Shown in pieces: positions 47,895-60,717 of a stretch of DNA of 64,000 bases. Origin of the DNA: Chamaecyparis obtusa (taxonomy: Eukaryota; Streptophyta; Pinopsida; Cupressales; Cupressaceae). Within the stretch, counting starts at the first letter, position 1. The number at the start of each line of letters is the position of its first letter. The stretch covers positions 135,001-199,000 of the forward strand of contig BSBK01000526.1 in the NCBI GenBank assembly GCA_027943335.1. Reading direction: 5' to 3'. Below the pieces are notes generated by a model. It did not search any database. It was not told where the DNA came from and was given only the letters and a program-made list of their open reading frames with translations. The translations under genes and the position numbers were made by a program.

Positions 47895-48309
47895 GGTGAA
47901 CAAGAGGTTGCATCAACTTATAATTTATCAAAATATCATATGATGCTAATGCATATTGTTCACACTTTAGGTTTTCTAAGGTTGTGAAAGCTAGAACAAA
48001 GGACACTCTATATCGGTACATGAAGGTACTTAATCTGAACTGAACACCAAGAGTAATATTTTAGCTACTGCAGAGCCGTTTATCCTTTTTTTGGCATTGT
48101 TGTCAAAGGGAGAGAAGAATCAATGAAATATTTATCCAAAGGGAGAGAAGACATAAAGGGAGAGAAGAAGAAACAAGAGAGGAAGAAGATCAAATCCACA
48201 TGGAGAGTCTACATGGAATGTTGTGTAGTGATTAAACATATAAAATGAACAAGCTAGGGAGATCTTACCGAGCTACAATATTTACTTATAGAGTTGTAGA
48301 AAAAATATT
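47895..48309 (+). other. Copia-2 3' non-coding region with three purine boxes
   Basis: AAAGGGAGAGAAG occurs three times, at 48105-48117, 48138-48150 and 48155-48167. The first follows GGCATTGTTGTC, the same lead-in seen before the copia-3 polypurine tract. These look like repeated polypurine-tract cores upstream of the true LTR border. Confidence 0.6.
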
Positions 48310-49800
48310 TTTTAGAATAACTAAGAGGAGGGTGAATCAGTTATCCAGTGTCCCAAAACAAAATCTATAATTCAAAACAACTTCTTCAATTTCTTCTCCT
48401 CAATAAACAATAATTACTTTCACTATCTATGCTTTTACCGATTACCAGTCTAATACTATAACAGCTACCGATCAAATCTAACCTATAACATGTAAAGTAT
48501 GATAACAAAAAACTATCACAATCAACATGTAACACAAGAGATTTAACGTGGAAACCCTATAAAGGGAAAAACCACCTGGGACCAGCAACCCAAAATTGTT
48601 CACTCTTCTAAAGTGAGGTCGGTTAAGACACAACCCTGTTAAAGGTTTACAAACACACTATCAGGTGTGACCTTGTTAGAGGATTTTAGACTAGAATTTA
48701 TCATCCAACCAGCATTCACTATGGGGTTGATAGGATAATAATGTTCATTCTATGAATGATACATCATAAGACTTTCATAGTCCACTCGGTTAAGAGATTT
48801 TGATTGTATACAATGGTTAAATATGTAATAGTAAATGATCTACTTTAATAAAACTTCAATTGCAGATTACAGATCAATATTCAATCCATTCAAATCCTTC
48901 TAATCAATATTTCACTTCAGATTCAGCACTGTATCAACTTACTGTCCATCGGTAATTGCTCTTTGTAGCTCAGTAATTGTTCTACAGCTCAGTTCTTACT
49001 TAACTAGTATGATTAGAATGCATGAAAACCTTGTTCACATGATATTCCTGCAATTTCTACTTCTTCCAACAAAATTCCATAATGAAATTCTAGTCTTTTA
49101 TATAGACGAGTAAATCATTTTCTTCTCCTCCATCAGATTTTGCCGCTTAACCACATTCATAGATTTTGCCACTTCAAACTTTCTTGGTTGATGTGTCAAT
49201 AACACATTTCAATCTGCTCCATTAGATCTTCCTTTAATTTTCTTAGCCGTCGATCTTCATAACAAACATTATCTATTATCACTGAAATTGAGGTACTTTA
49301 CAGCTCATCAATCCTATCGGCTAAACTAATCATTTAGTTCATTCTGTTCCGCATGGTTAACAAATAAATGTATCGGTGAAAACTACTCAGTTAATACTTC
49401 GATCGGTATACACTACACTCCATTGGTGTATACTAGAAATGCTTCATTTACCGACAACACTTCTTTGTGTCTTTCAGCTCTATACTTCATCATAGATGAA
49501 TGCAACATAATAAAGTCAATATCATCAAGTCATAGACTCATCAACAAGTTACTCAATGTGTTCCTTATCCTCATCTATCATGTACATCTTTTCCCCATGT
49601 AGATTTCTCTATTCTTCATCTATTTCACCTTTCTTCAGATGTCTCCGTATAGTAACTTACAAGATAAGTGTTGTCAAACTAGTTGACATCAATGACAACA
49701 TAATATTGATTTAATCATATTACATATCTAATCAGCAACTCCTCAGTGATCTTTCATTATGAATTCTTCAATTAGATTCCAAATCAGTTGTAGTCCAACA
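48310..49800 (-). mobile_element. Solo LTR related to copia-2
   Basis: The 1491-bp unit, reversed, runs TGTTGGACTACAACTG to the GATTCACCCTCCTC...TTAGTTATTC end and is homologous to the copia-2 LTRs. It is flanked by the exact duplication ATATT (48305-48309 and 49801-49805). No internal region remains, so it is the product of LTR-LTR recombination. The minus strand holds GTCTATATAAAAG near 49105 and the GGTTTTTCCC motif near 48572. Confidence 0.87.
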
Positions 49801-49848
49801 ATATTTGGTATTCTATGGCATATTTCATATTGTATTGCCATCAATGCC

Positions 49849-49859
49849 AAAGGTAGAGA
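49849..49859 (+). promoter_or_regulatory. Copia-2 polypurine tract
   Basis: AAAGGTAGAGA follows GCCATCAATGCC directly before the 3' LTR start. The copia-3 tract has the same lead-in and a very similar purine run. Confidence 0.8.
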
Positions 49860-49860
49860 T

Positions 49861-51307
49861 TGATAACCTAGAATTGATTGAATATTTGGATGGAATGAAT
49901 TGACAAGTGAAAGATAGTGATTGAAGGTCACTGAGCTACTAAAGTGATATGTAAGGCAATTAAATCAGTCAATGTATTGTCATTGATGTCAACTAATTTT
50001 GACTATACTAATCATGATGGTTACAAACATCTAAAGAAGAAAAATGGTAAAGGAATGAGATATCTACATGAAAATGAGATGGATATGGAAGATATGGATA
50101 TGGCATACATTGGATAACTTATTGATAAGCCTATGGAATCATGTTTTTGACTTGATTGTATTACATGATTTTGTTATGTAGTGAAGATCATAACTGAACA
50201 AGTTTATGTGGTTGGTAATTAAAGATTTTTGTATACACTGAGATAGTTTAGTGTATCTCGAGTATGGTATTAACCAAGCAGGTATTCATTGACACATTCT
50301 GGTATTGACTGAGTGAAAGAAACAAATAAAGTTTATAACAACTGATTGAATTGATGAGCTGAACAATTGCTTATGATTCTTGAGGTATAAGAAAAAAAAT
50401 TTATGATGATCTAATGGCTAATAAAATTCAATATTGATCTAATGAAGGAGAATGAAACATGTTCTAGACACAACTTCTAAGGAAGGATAAAGCGGAAAAA
50501 TGAACAATGAAGATTAAGAGGAAAAATCAACAGATGAAAAGAAAATGGTTTATGTTGTCTATTTAAAGAGACATGAGATTCATTATTATGTCTAGGATTA
50601 TTGATAGTGCAAGAGAGTTCGCGTGAAAAGGATTTTTTTCATGCACCGCTGATCAAACTAGTTGAAGACAGAACCAAGTTGAACTAAAAACATTACCGAG
50701 CATTAGATAAATATTCACCGAGTGGAATGAAGTTGGAGGATATGAATGATTGAATTATTTATTGATCAGAGGAGGTATTTTGAGCTTAGCATACATCTAA
50801 AAATATGAAAATCTTATTTGTATTTGAATTAGATCATCATTGTATCAGTTTAACCATTGTTACAGAAAAATCTCTTAACCTAGTGGGACTTAACAGTCCT
50901 TTCTATATTTCAATATGACATTCAATGAATGTTGATTGTTTTCTTGTTGACCCCATAGTGAATATTGGTCAAGGGAGAACTATTAGTGATAAATCCTCTA
51001 ACCAGGTCACACCTTATAGTGTTTTGTGTAACCTTTGATAGGGTTGGCTCCTAACTAGGCTCACTTTCGAAGAGTGAATTATTTTGGGTTACCAGTCCCA
51101 GATGGTTTTTCCCTTAACAGGGTTTCCATTTTAAAAAACTATATGCTATGTGTATTTGATGTGTTAAATTATTATTTTACTTTAAATATTTCATAACTGG
51201 ACAAATTGGTAAATAGAGTATTGAATTTACTATCAATTGGTACATAAAGAGTAAAGACACATTTGTTAGCTTACCGAGTTGATTATTTGATTGAAAAGTT
51301 TAAATAT
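49861..51307 (+). repeat. Copia-2 3' LTR, cut by CACTA-2
   Basis: It starts TGATAACCTA and is collinear with 30736-32185. It stops after GTTTAAATAT, where the 5' LTR continues ATAAATCTGGG. The break is exactly at a CACTACTAC end. Confidence 0.87.
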
Positions 51308-51411
51308 CACTACTACATTTGACCTCATTTTTCTACCAAAATTTTTGACAATTAATTAAAAAGGTTTAGGTTGGTCAGATTATAGAAGGAAAACTTCATT
51401 TTTTTTAATCC

Positions 51412-51476
51412 ATGCCCATGTTAGTCAAAATTTTGACCAATACAATGTAGGTCAAAATTTCAACCAACACGGGCAT
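51412..51476 (+). repeat. Subterminal hairpin of CACTA-2
   Basis: ATGCCCATGTTAGTCAAAA.. (51412-51438) pairs with ..CAACCAACACGGGCAT (51450-51476). The arms are 27 bases with few mismatches and an 11-base loop, about 100 bp from the element end. Confidence 0.85.
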
Positions 51477-51479
51477 AAC

Positions 51480-54400
51480 CATAAAAAGAAAAAAGATTAT
51501 GTATCTCATTTCATTGTTTGGTTTTAATTTGGAGTGCGCGAAGGAGCTGGAGCCTGCAATTGTTTGAATTATTATTTTGTGAGAGTAAAAGGAGGACCAT
51601 CATTGTGATTTGGTGTAAAAGGAGGACAGTCTGTAAGGATTTCCTTACTCTCCATTCATCTAGCATTATTTTATTGGTTACCTACTTAGGGCCCATGAGC
51701 AATGTGCTAGGGCATCATGTATTTGGTATTTGTTGGCACATTTTTTATCATTGTTTATATATATTTGATTCAGAGATGAACTTGCAGAGATGAATTTGCA
51801 AAAACCTAAATTTCTAAATCACCGCATCATGTTACACTATAAATGTACTAGTGTTAGGTTTATGATTGTAAGGTTGGAAGAGGAAATATTGCAAACAAGA
51901 TTGAGAAAATTGTGTTTTTAACATTTTTTTTACTAGTATTTGTTTTCTGCCAACTTCGTGTGGATTGAAATTTCAAATCTAACTCCATAGGAAGTCTACC
52001 TGGAGTCATAGCTTTCAATTGCTACTAGTATGAGATCATTTGGTGGAGAAATCTGAAAGAAATCATGTGACAGTCATCTATAGACCATTTTTGACATAAA
52101 ACTAGGGTAGTCAACTTTCTACAGTCGGCTTTCTATGGACTCTTTTAGACCAGGTGTGACTATCTACACACTATGGCTTTAAAAGTGCTTAAAAAGATCC
52201 CAAATAACAAAGAAACAATAGAATCCTTGCACTCCCAAGACTCCAAACCTTCATCAACCTTTAATAATGTCTAAAAATGAACAAACCTCAAAAGAATAGG
52301 GCTCAGTCCACCGAGAACCCCAAAATCCCCAAATTTAGCACTTCTAAACCCTTAATCCAAGGGTTTCTTAAATCTCCTATCTCTGGTCACTTCTAGGTCC
52401 ATTATGTAGTTGTTTCACCATTAGATGATCATTATAAGATGATCCAAATCATAATCTATGTTCCTCCTTCAGACCAAATGGCTACTATTGTAGCATACCA
52501 AGCAAATTCATTAAGTTTCCTCTATAAATTATGGTGATCACCCAAACATTCTTCCTTCTCATTACATTAATGGATTAGGGAACTATATTACATGTTAATA
52601 CTCAATCATTCCATGTTTTATAGTGGTCAGAGGTCATGGAATGACCATATTCAATTGGAAAATCACAAAACTGTCAAAGGAATGGTTGAAACTACTCTGC
52701 CAGTCAGAATTAATTGAGTAAAAATACAAATACAGGCCTCAAAAATGCATAGATGTGGTCTAAGATCAATATGTAACTATTCCAAATGCATTGAAATGTA
52801 AGAAAATGACAAAATGAATCCAAAATAACTCTAAGAACTCAAGGAAATTGCATTTGAAAGAAGTTTATTTATCCAAAACTCAGTATAAATATATAACCAT
52901 ACTACACCAATCCATCTCTATTCATACCATTCATGAAAGAAGAAATAAATCAATAAGGATTCTGACTGTACCCTCACGGGCAGTGACAGGGTCTGTTGGA
53001 GAATAATTTACATTTCATTAAAAACCTGAGTATGTTACATTGTTTCTTTGGCATTTATTGATTCTTTTATCTTCCCTTACTCCCCTGTGTCTCAAACATA
53101 CACATCCATGCTCTAATAAGCCTCTCCAACTGGTTTACAACCTCCATGTAACTGGTAACAGTTAGTTATTAATTGTGTGGCTTAGTTTGGAATACACAAA
53201 TACAGACCTCACAAATGCATAGATGTGGTCTATCAATATCTAACTATTCCAAATGCATTGAAATGTAAGACAATGACAAAATGAATCCAAAATCACTCTA
53301 AGAACTCAAGGAAATTACATTTGAAAGAAGTTTATTTATCAAAAACTCAGTGTAGTTCATACACCAAGCCTCTTTTGTCGTACACTAAAACTTTGGCATA
53401 TTTGATGGACTCCTAGAAACTACCCCAACCAATCCCAATCGGTTGGATGGATTAGTTTGCACTAAAAGATAACAAAATCCAATTCCCTCCATTTTCTAAT
53501 AACTGTTGCATTTCAAATTTTTGAATTTGCAACATTACAAATTTGGATTTTTTGAAACTTTTAAAGATAATGAAGCCTTAAGACTTTGAAATGTGACCCA
53601 AATGAACTTATTAAGCATTATTAAAATCAAATCTAAACTATTATAAACTTGTAACACCAAATACCATCCTAGGCTCTTATTTTGGTCCTAAGGCCTATTA
53701 GGCCTTTTAAGATTTATTACATATTTTCCATTTGCATTGCATGGAATGACCTTATAGGCCATTATAGGTGCCAATACATTCCAATTGATGTCTTTAGATG
53801 TCATTAGGTGCATGGTTGTCATTATGGACTCCTAGTAGTATTTGGATGTTCTAGGTGCCCGTGCCCATGTTCACCACCTTTGAAAGGATTCTTGTCCCAA
53901 GAATCAGTCCTAGCATTGGATGTCTAAGTCTGAACCAAAAATTTTAAAAAAACATCAGCCAACTTGAGATATGAAAACATATCTAAATTGATTTAAAAAA
54001 ATTCATATTACATCTCATTAAATAATGTTGAAGTCAGATTGGGCAATAAAAGTGAAAATATTACGCCTTCCAAACGTGCACAAAAACTATTCAAAAATCC
54101 AATGAAATGTAACACCATATCCTAGAAATCATTTGAATCCATATCAACCATAAAAATAAATGTTTGTCAATAATATAGTTAGACTGTACCCTCACGGGCA
54201 GTGACTAGCAGATTTCAAATGAATTTACATTTTCATTGCTTGAACATAGTTTACATTCACTGTTATGATCTGGAATCAATCATTAACTTGGTCCATTCCC
54301 AATAATCATTAACTTAGTTTACATTCACTGTTATGATCTCTATAATCTGGAACAATGGAGTTTTTAATTTCTAGTTTCTAGAGTGTATTTATTTTGATGT

Positions 54401-54868
54401 TATGTAAATTTAATTTAAAAATCAATAATATCAATTCAAGTATAAGCATTGTTAAGTGGATTTGTACTTTACATACTACTAAATTTTTGACAAATTTTCA
54501 CATATTAACTTTTGAAGTAGAACTAAAGGCAATGCATTGTTGTTAACTTGTTATTAATAAAAAATTTATTGGCAAATCAGAAATCAGTTATTGTTCATGT
54601 TGTAAAACTAAACTATTTTAACTAAAGTATACATTTGGTTTTTATGAGAAGAGGTTGAACAAACTATAATCTTGAACAAACTAAGTGGAATATGTAAACA
54701 TTTTCTACACTGTCTCTTTTCTCTATGATTGATTATAAATATCGTGATGTTTTATGGCACTTTCATTAATTGTATATCATGGTTGTGCTCTACTATTGTA
54801 CTTAACCTTTAACATATCTCTAATGATTACAATGACTTGCACATGCTTGTACCTTGTGGTTGTTCCAT
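51480..54868. other. CACTA-2 5' region with internal direct repeats, no gene recognised
   Basis: There are two sets of direct repeats. About 165 bp at 52718-52886 recurs at 53188-53353 (ACAAATACAG...AAAACTCAGT). GACTGTACCCTCACGGGCAGTGAC occurs at about 52966 and 54181 with different surroundings. They hint at an older insertion or local duplication. No protein motif was found. Confidence 0.5.
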
Positions 54869-54874
54869 GTTCTT
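54869..54874. repeat. Target site duplication GTTCTT, left copy
   Basis: GTTCTT directly precedes TGTTGG and recurs at 61945-61950 directly after CAACA. Copia elements usually make 5-bp duplications, so one base may match by chance. Confidence 0.85.
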
Positions 54875-56101
54875 TGTTGGAAATATAGATGCAGTAACTG
54901 AGAGGGGGGGTGAATCAGTTAACCACAAAAATATTACCACTGATCCCTTAAATATCTTAACAAATTATTTACTGTGCCACTCGGTAAATATACAGAGAAT
55001 TGCTGAAAACTTGATCCTTGAAGTGTGTAATAATTAAACTGTTCTTAAGCATTCATCACTGATTAACTTACATGAATAAAGAAAATAACATGAACACAAG
55101 AGACACCAGATTTACCATGGAAACCCAATATGGGAAAAACCACCAATGTAACTAGTTACTATTTTTCACTCTTCTGAAGTGATGCCCGGTTAGAAGCCAA
55201 CCCGGTAAAAGGTTACAAAACACACTATTAGGTGTGACCTTGTTAGAGGATTTAATCACCCTGCTAGGAGTGGCCTTGTAAGAGGTCTTGAAACAATTCA
55301 ATAGAACTGTTACCTTGTTAGAGGATTTACAAAATGGTTGTTAAACCAACTCGGTTAAAAGATTTTGATATCACTGCTACAATTGCTAGAGAGTAACAAT
55401 GAAATAACCTGCAATTGAATTGCTGAATATAGATCTCTGTTCTGTTTCACTAGATCCTTACTGATCAATTAAATCTTTTCTGCTCCTTAAGGATATCTGA
55501 CCATCCTTCAAAATTCACACACACCTTTCTTCAAAATGATTTTCTGCATGTTGTATATCTTTTATTCACCATTTGACCTTCTATATATATATGCCATTTC
55601 ATAATCATTTAGATTGTCAAGTCAACACTAATAATTATTATAACAGTCGGCTAGGATAAAAAAACTGTAATAACAAAATTGTTTGAAAGGGCCGACCTTG
55701 CTCGGTAAACATTAATCCTAAAAAGATTTCCTTCGGTGACCGAGAGAACTCGGTAACCACAGCGAATTCTACAACATCCTTTGGAGACCGAGAGAGTTTG
55801 GTAACCACTAATTTCCTTCAATAACCGAGGAGGCTTGGTTAACATTGTTATCCTATCATGTTTCCTTTAGACACCTGAGAGAACTCGGTATACACTAAAA
55901 ACTACCTAGCTGACTGACTGAGCTTGATAGATACTGAGAACCACTTAGCTGACCGACTGAACTCGGTAGATACTGAGAACCGCTTAGCTGACCAACTAAA
56001 CTCGATAGATACTGGGAGTGATAATTGATATGACATTTGTGTGACATCAAAGACAACACATAGCTAATCCAACAATGTCCTTCAGACAATTGTATCCAAC
56101 A
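54875..56101 (-). repeat. Copia-3 3' LTR
   Basis: The 1227-bp LTR has a minus-strand TATATATATAG promoter candidate at about 55580-55597. An array of CCGAG-AGAA-CTCGG hairpins lies at about 55735-55805. A 39-bp tandem repeat (TAGCTGACCGACTGAACTCGG-type, about 2.8 copies) is at 55907-56016. Confidence 0.93.
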
Positions 56102-56102
56102 A

Positions 56103-56113
56103 TCTCCCTCTTT
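56103..56113 (-). promoter_or_regulatory. Copia-3 polypurine tract
   Basis: The minus strand reads AAAGAGGGAGA, then T, then the LTR start TGTTGG. Confidence 0.88.
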
Positions 56114-56452
56114 GGCATTGATGGCAACACAACATGTCATAGCACAATGAAATTTCACAGATAAACCAAGAGTAAGAAACATATCCTTAGCTTCATGATT
56201 CCCATCATCTTCAACCTTCTTTCTCTGACTGAGAACTCTCCCTCTTAACTTCTCAAATTATTCTTCTTAGAAATTTCTTGAAATGACAGCAAACTCTCCC
56301 TCTTTGACAACACATGCCAAAGACAATTTACACAGTTTCGGTAAATATCAATGTACCTTATGTACTGATTCATATGTAATGATTCCTTGACTATGCTACA
56401 TCATCTGATTGATCTTCAACATGTTTTGGTTGATGCATCACTAAAACTTTAT

Positions 56453-59400
56453 TTAGTGAATCTCGGACAGGGGAGTGACCCCTAACTTGCCTCTTAGATA
56501 CCAGAATGCATCTTTAGGTAGTAGTTTGGTGAAGATATTTGCAATTTGTTCTTTTGTATGAATATATTCCAATCTGATTTCCTTGTCTTGCACCAATTCT
56601 CTGACCAAGTGATATTTAATTGCAATGTGCTTAGTTTTGGAATGCATTACTGGATTCTTTGAAATATTTATTGCACTTGTATTATCACAAAACATAACAA
56701 CTGGTTCTTTGATCTCAACCTTCATGCCTTCCAAAAACTATTTAAACCATATAATATTAGAGTAGTTTACTACTGCAGCAACATATTCTACTTCTGCTAT
56801 GGATTGGGATGTGCAGTTTTTCTTTTTACTAGTCCAAGATACTAACCTCTTGCCAAGAAAGAATGCACCACCACTTGTACTCTTTCTGTCATCAATGTTT
56901 CCTGCCCAATCAGCATCAGTAAACACTTTTAAATCCAGATTGCCTCCAAATTTATACCACAAGCCATAATCTTCAGTTCCCCTTAAATACCTCAAGATTC
57001 TTTTGATTTCCATCATGTGATTTTCTTTGGGTTTAGCTGAGAATCTTGCCACTATTCCAACTGCTAAGGCAATATCAGGCCTTGTGTGTACTACATACTG
57101 TAATTTTCCAATCATTGATTTGTATAAGGTCTGATCTACTTCTTTTGAATCATCATCTTTGGTAAGCTTTTGTCTAGTACACATGGGTGTACCAACTGGT
57201 TTTGAATCTTCTATACCAAATTTCTTAAGTATTTCCCTGATATATTTAGACTGAGTAATGTAGATACCATTTTTGTTGTGCTGAATCTGAAGTCCAACAA
57301 AGAATTTTATTTGACCAAACATAGACATTTCAAATTCTTTGTTCATAAGCTCTGAAAATTCTTTGCATTGATCATCATTTCCTGTAAACACAGTATCATC
57401 CACAAATATTCTGCCAAAACAATTTTGTTATCTGATCCTTCTTTGATGTATAAATTGTTGTTGTCATTAGCCCTTTTGAAATCAATTTGAGTAAGATAGT
57501 TATGTAATCTTTCATACCATGCTCTAGGAGCTTGTTTCAGACCATACAATGCTTTGTGTAATTTGCAGACCATATCCCTTTTGTCTAGATCAATAAAACC
57601 TTCAGGTTGCTCAATGTAGACTTCTTCCTCAAGAATACCATTGAGAAAAGTAGATTTGATATCCATCTGATATACCTTAAATCCTTTATGTGCTGCATAT
57701 GCAAGTAAAGTCCTCACACCTTCTAATCTTGTAGCAAGAGCAAAATTCTCTCCATAATCTATTCCTTCTTCTTGAGAATATCCTTTACATATCAATCTTG
57801 CTTTGTTTCTTGATACTTGACCATCTTCATTCAATTTATTTCTGAATACCCATTTTGTCCCAATTACATTTTTATCTTTAGGCCTAGGTACAAGAGTCCA
57901 TGTCTTATTTTTCTCTATTTTCTCTATTTCTTCATTCATAGCCTCAATCCAACTTTCATTTTCTAATGCATCTTTGACATTTTTAGGTTCAAAATCAGCA
58001 AATAAACATGTACCTTTTAGTTTACTTCTTGTCATAGTACCATCTAATTTGTTTCCAATAATCTGATCTAGTTTATGATGCTTTCTGATGTACTTGGCTA
58101 ATATAGGTTCCTTGCTTCCTGAATGAGTTACATTGTCATCTTCTTCATCTTTAGGTTCAGATTGCTCGGGCTCGGTAGATACTTGCTTAGTAGCTTCAGA
58201 CTAAGACTCGATACTTTGTGACTCAGTTAGAACTTCTTCTTGTGACTCAGTTACTGTACTGGGCTCAGTAGATGTAGTCTCCTTAAATGTGTTTGGAAAT
58301 GTATCAGGTTCGATGTAAACAGATTTTCTATAGTCCTCTGGTTCCTTTTTGCTTTCTTCTTCAATCTTTTCTGCAAACTCATCAATTCTCACATGTGCAC
58401 TTTCTATGATTTTGTGAGTAGACAAATTTAGACATCTATATGCCTTACTTTTGCAAGAATATCCCAAAAATATTCCTTCATCACTTTTTACATCAAATTT
58501 TCCTTTTCTAGATTCTTTTAAGATGTCACATTTACTACCAAATACTTTTAGGTAACTTACATTTGGTTTGTAGCCATACCATAGCTCATATGGAGTCTTG
58601 AATGTGTCTTTTCTTAGCTGTACTCAGTTCAAGGTATGAACTGCAGTGCTGATAGCTTCCTTCCAGTATTTCATAGCAATGTTCTTTTCAATCATTAGAG
58701 TCCTTGCACAGTCCATGATAGATATGTTCCTTCTTTCAGCTATTCCATTCTACTCAGGAGTTCTCAAGGCTGATACCTATCTTTTGATTCCTCTTTCAAT
58801 GCAAAAATTATTGAATTCATGGGAGATGAATTCACCACCTCTGTCTGATCTCAAGCATTTTATTCTTTTTCCTGTTTCCTTTTCTACTCTTGCTAAATAC
58901 CATTTGAACTTCTCAAATGCTTCAGACTTTTCTCTTAAATACATAACAGTCATCATTCTAGAATAATCATCAACAAAGAGAATAAAGAATTTTTCTCTGG
59001 TATAGCTCTCAATTCCAATAGGTCCACATAAATCAGTATGCACAATTTCCAAAATATCTTCAGACTAATAGTTTTTACTTTTGAAACTAGACATTCCCAT
59101 TTTACCAATTTGACAATTCTTGCATAGACCAACATCAGGTTTCTTCAAAGTAGGAATACCTCTTACTTTCTTGAATTTGCTTATTTTCATCATGTTGTCA
59201 AAATTTACATGACATAACCTTTTGTGCCATAACCAGCTTTCTTCAATTTAAGCAATAAAACATGAGTAATCACCAAGATCAAGATAAAATAGGTTACCTT
59301 TGGTTTGTTTGCCTGATCCTATCAGTTTTCCTTTGTCATCTAGCAGTCTTGCTTTGCCATTCATGAATTCAACCTTGAATCCAATGTTGATTAGCTATGC

Positions 59401-60654
59401 TACACTTAGAAGATTATGCTTTAGTCCTTTGACCCAATATGCATTATCACATATAAGTTCTTTGGTTAATGAAATTCATCCCTTTCCTTTTATACAACAG
59501 GGTTCATTGTTTCCAAACCTTACATTACCACCATCAAAGTTTTCAAAGTGTTCAAACTTGGTCCTGTCACCAGTCATATGATGTGAACATCCACTATCTA
59601 TAATCCATGTATCATTCTTGCTTATATGAGAGATAAGTGCCATCTCATCTTCATCATTATCAGATTCATCTTTTACAGCAATGAAAACAATTTCTTCTTC
59701 ACTATCATCCAAATCTTTAGCTAAGAAACATGTTTTCTTACCTTTATCCTTGAATGATTTGAAATTTTTCTTGCCATTGTACTTGTAATTTTTCTTCTCA
59801 TCTTTGCTTTGCTTGTTTGGACACCTAGCTGCAATATGACCAATTTCTTCACATGAAAAATAGATTAAGGGAGTTTTACCTTTGTATTTTCCTCTGCCTC
59901 TTGAATACCTCTTTGCAAGTAATGCTTCAATATCTTCAAGATCGCTATCAGAACTTTCCTTTGATTCTTCTTCACTTTTTGATTGGATTTTCTTCCCTTT
60001 CTTGAGTGAAAGTTTGGCCTCAAAAGCTGATTCAATATTTTTAGAAGTTGGAACATAGTTGTCATAGTTATCTAGTTCAAAGGCTGTCAATCTTCCAACT
60101 AAGGCATCCAAAGTTATATTGTGATTTTCTTCACATCTTCTTTCTTGAATAGCAGAAACTCTTATTGCATAAATAGGGAGTAATGTTCTAAGAACCTTAC
60201 TTATAACTATTTCATCATCAATTTTTCCTCTAGAAGCTCTGATTTCACTAACACTTATCTTGATCCTTTCAACATATTTTGCAATGTTTTCTTCTTCTCC
60301 CATTTTCATTTGATCAAACTATCCTCTTAGGCTCTTTGCTTTGGCTCTCTTCACATTGTCATCACCGCCATAGATTTTCTTTAGCTTGTTCCACATTTCA
60401 TGAGCAGTTGTGCAGTCTTTGATTTCATCAAATTCTTCATAGCTAAGAGCTGATGCAATGTCTATCATCATAGTGTTATGGTTCTTTTTCTCTGCAATGT
60501 CTTCAATAGTCAATGTGCCAGTAGGAATTGTATATTCTTGATCAATATATTTGCATCCTGAATCACCAATGGAAGCTAGATGTAATCTCATGAGACCTTC
60601 CCATGCTGAAAAGTTATTTCTATTAAGCCTTGGAATTTCTCTTTTGTAAGACAT
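56453..60654 (-). pseudogene. Copia-3 gag-pol, lightly broken
   Basis: Gag starts at ATG 60654 (SYKREIPRLNRNNFSAW), with YFSCEEIGHIAARC (knuckle, first Cys now Tyr) near 59820-59865. Protease IIDSGCSHHMTGD is at about 59567-59605, then GAG-pre-integrase and integrase (59135-58700; HTDLCGPI, FVDDYSRMM, GGEFISHEFNNF). Reverse transcriptase spans 58035-57345 (QMDIKSTFLNG, ALYGLKQAPRAWY), continuing after a frame change with FVDDTVFTG. RNase H runs to about 56738, with the conserved end KTKHIAIKYH...EQIANIFTK to stop 56453. Defects: about nine in-frame stops (60319 TAG, 59476 TGA, 58777 TAG, 58201 TAG, 56738 TAG among them) and a 1-base deletion near 57400. Most stops replace expected Gln or Arg codons. 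Confidence 0.92.
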
Positions 60655-60703
60655 CCTGATCTTTAGCTTAGGTCCTTGAAAACCCTTCCTGCAAGCACCA
60701 AAA

Positions 60704-60715
60704 GCTCTGATACCA
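60704..60715 (-). promoter_or_regulatory. Copia-3 primer binding site (initiator-Met tRNA)
   Basis: The minus strand reads TGGTATCAGAGC two bases after the 5' LTR end. Confidence 0.93.
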
Positions 60716-60717
60716 AT

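Larger units (their letters stand above)
30736..51307 (+). mobile_element. Copia-2: Ty1/copia element interrupted three times
   Basis: The 5' LTR is 30736-32247 plus 43573-43593, split by CACTA-1. The primer site is at 43596-43608 and gag-pol at 43659-47894. The 3' non-coding part is 47895-48309 plus 49806-49860, split by a solo LTR. The 3' LTR (49861-51307) is cut by CACTA-2. The two LTRs align from their first bases (TAATAACCTA / TGATAACCTA) up to the CACTA-2 cut. Net of insertions the element would be roughly 7.8 kb. Its left flank is GATCT, so GATCT (or a decayed form) should reappear after the 3' LTR end, outside this window. Confidence 0.82.
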
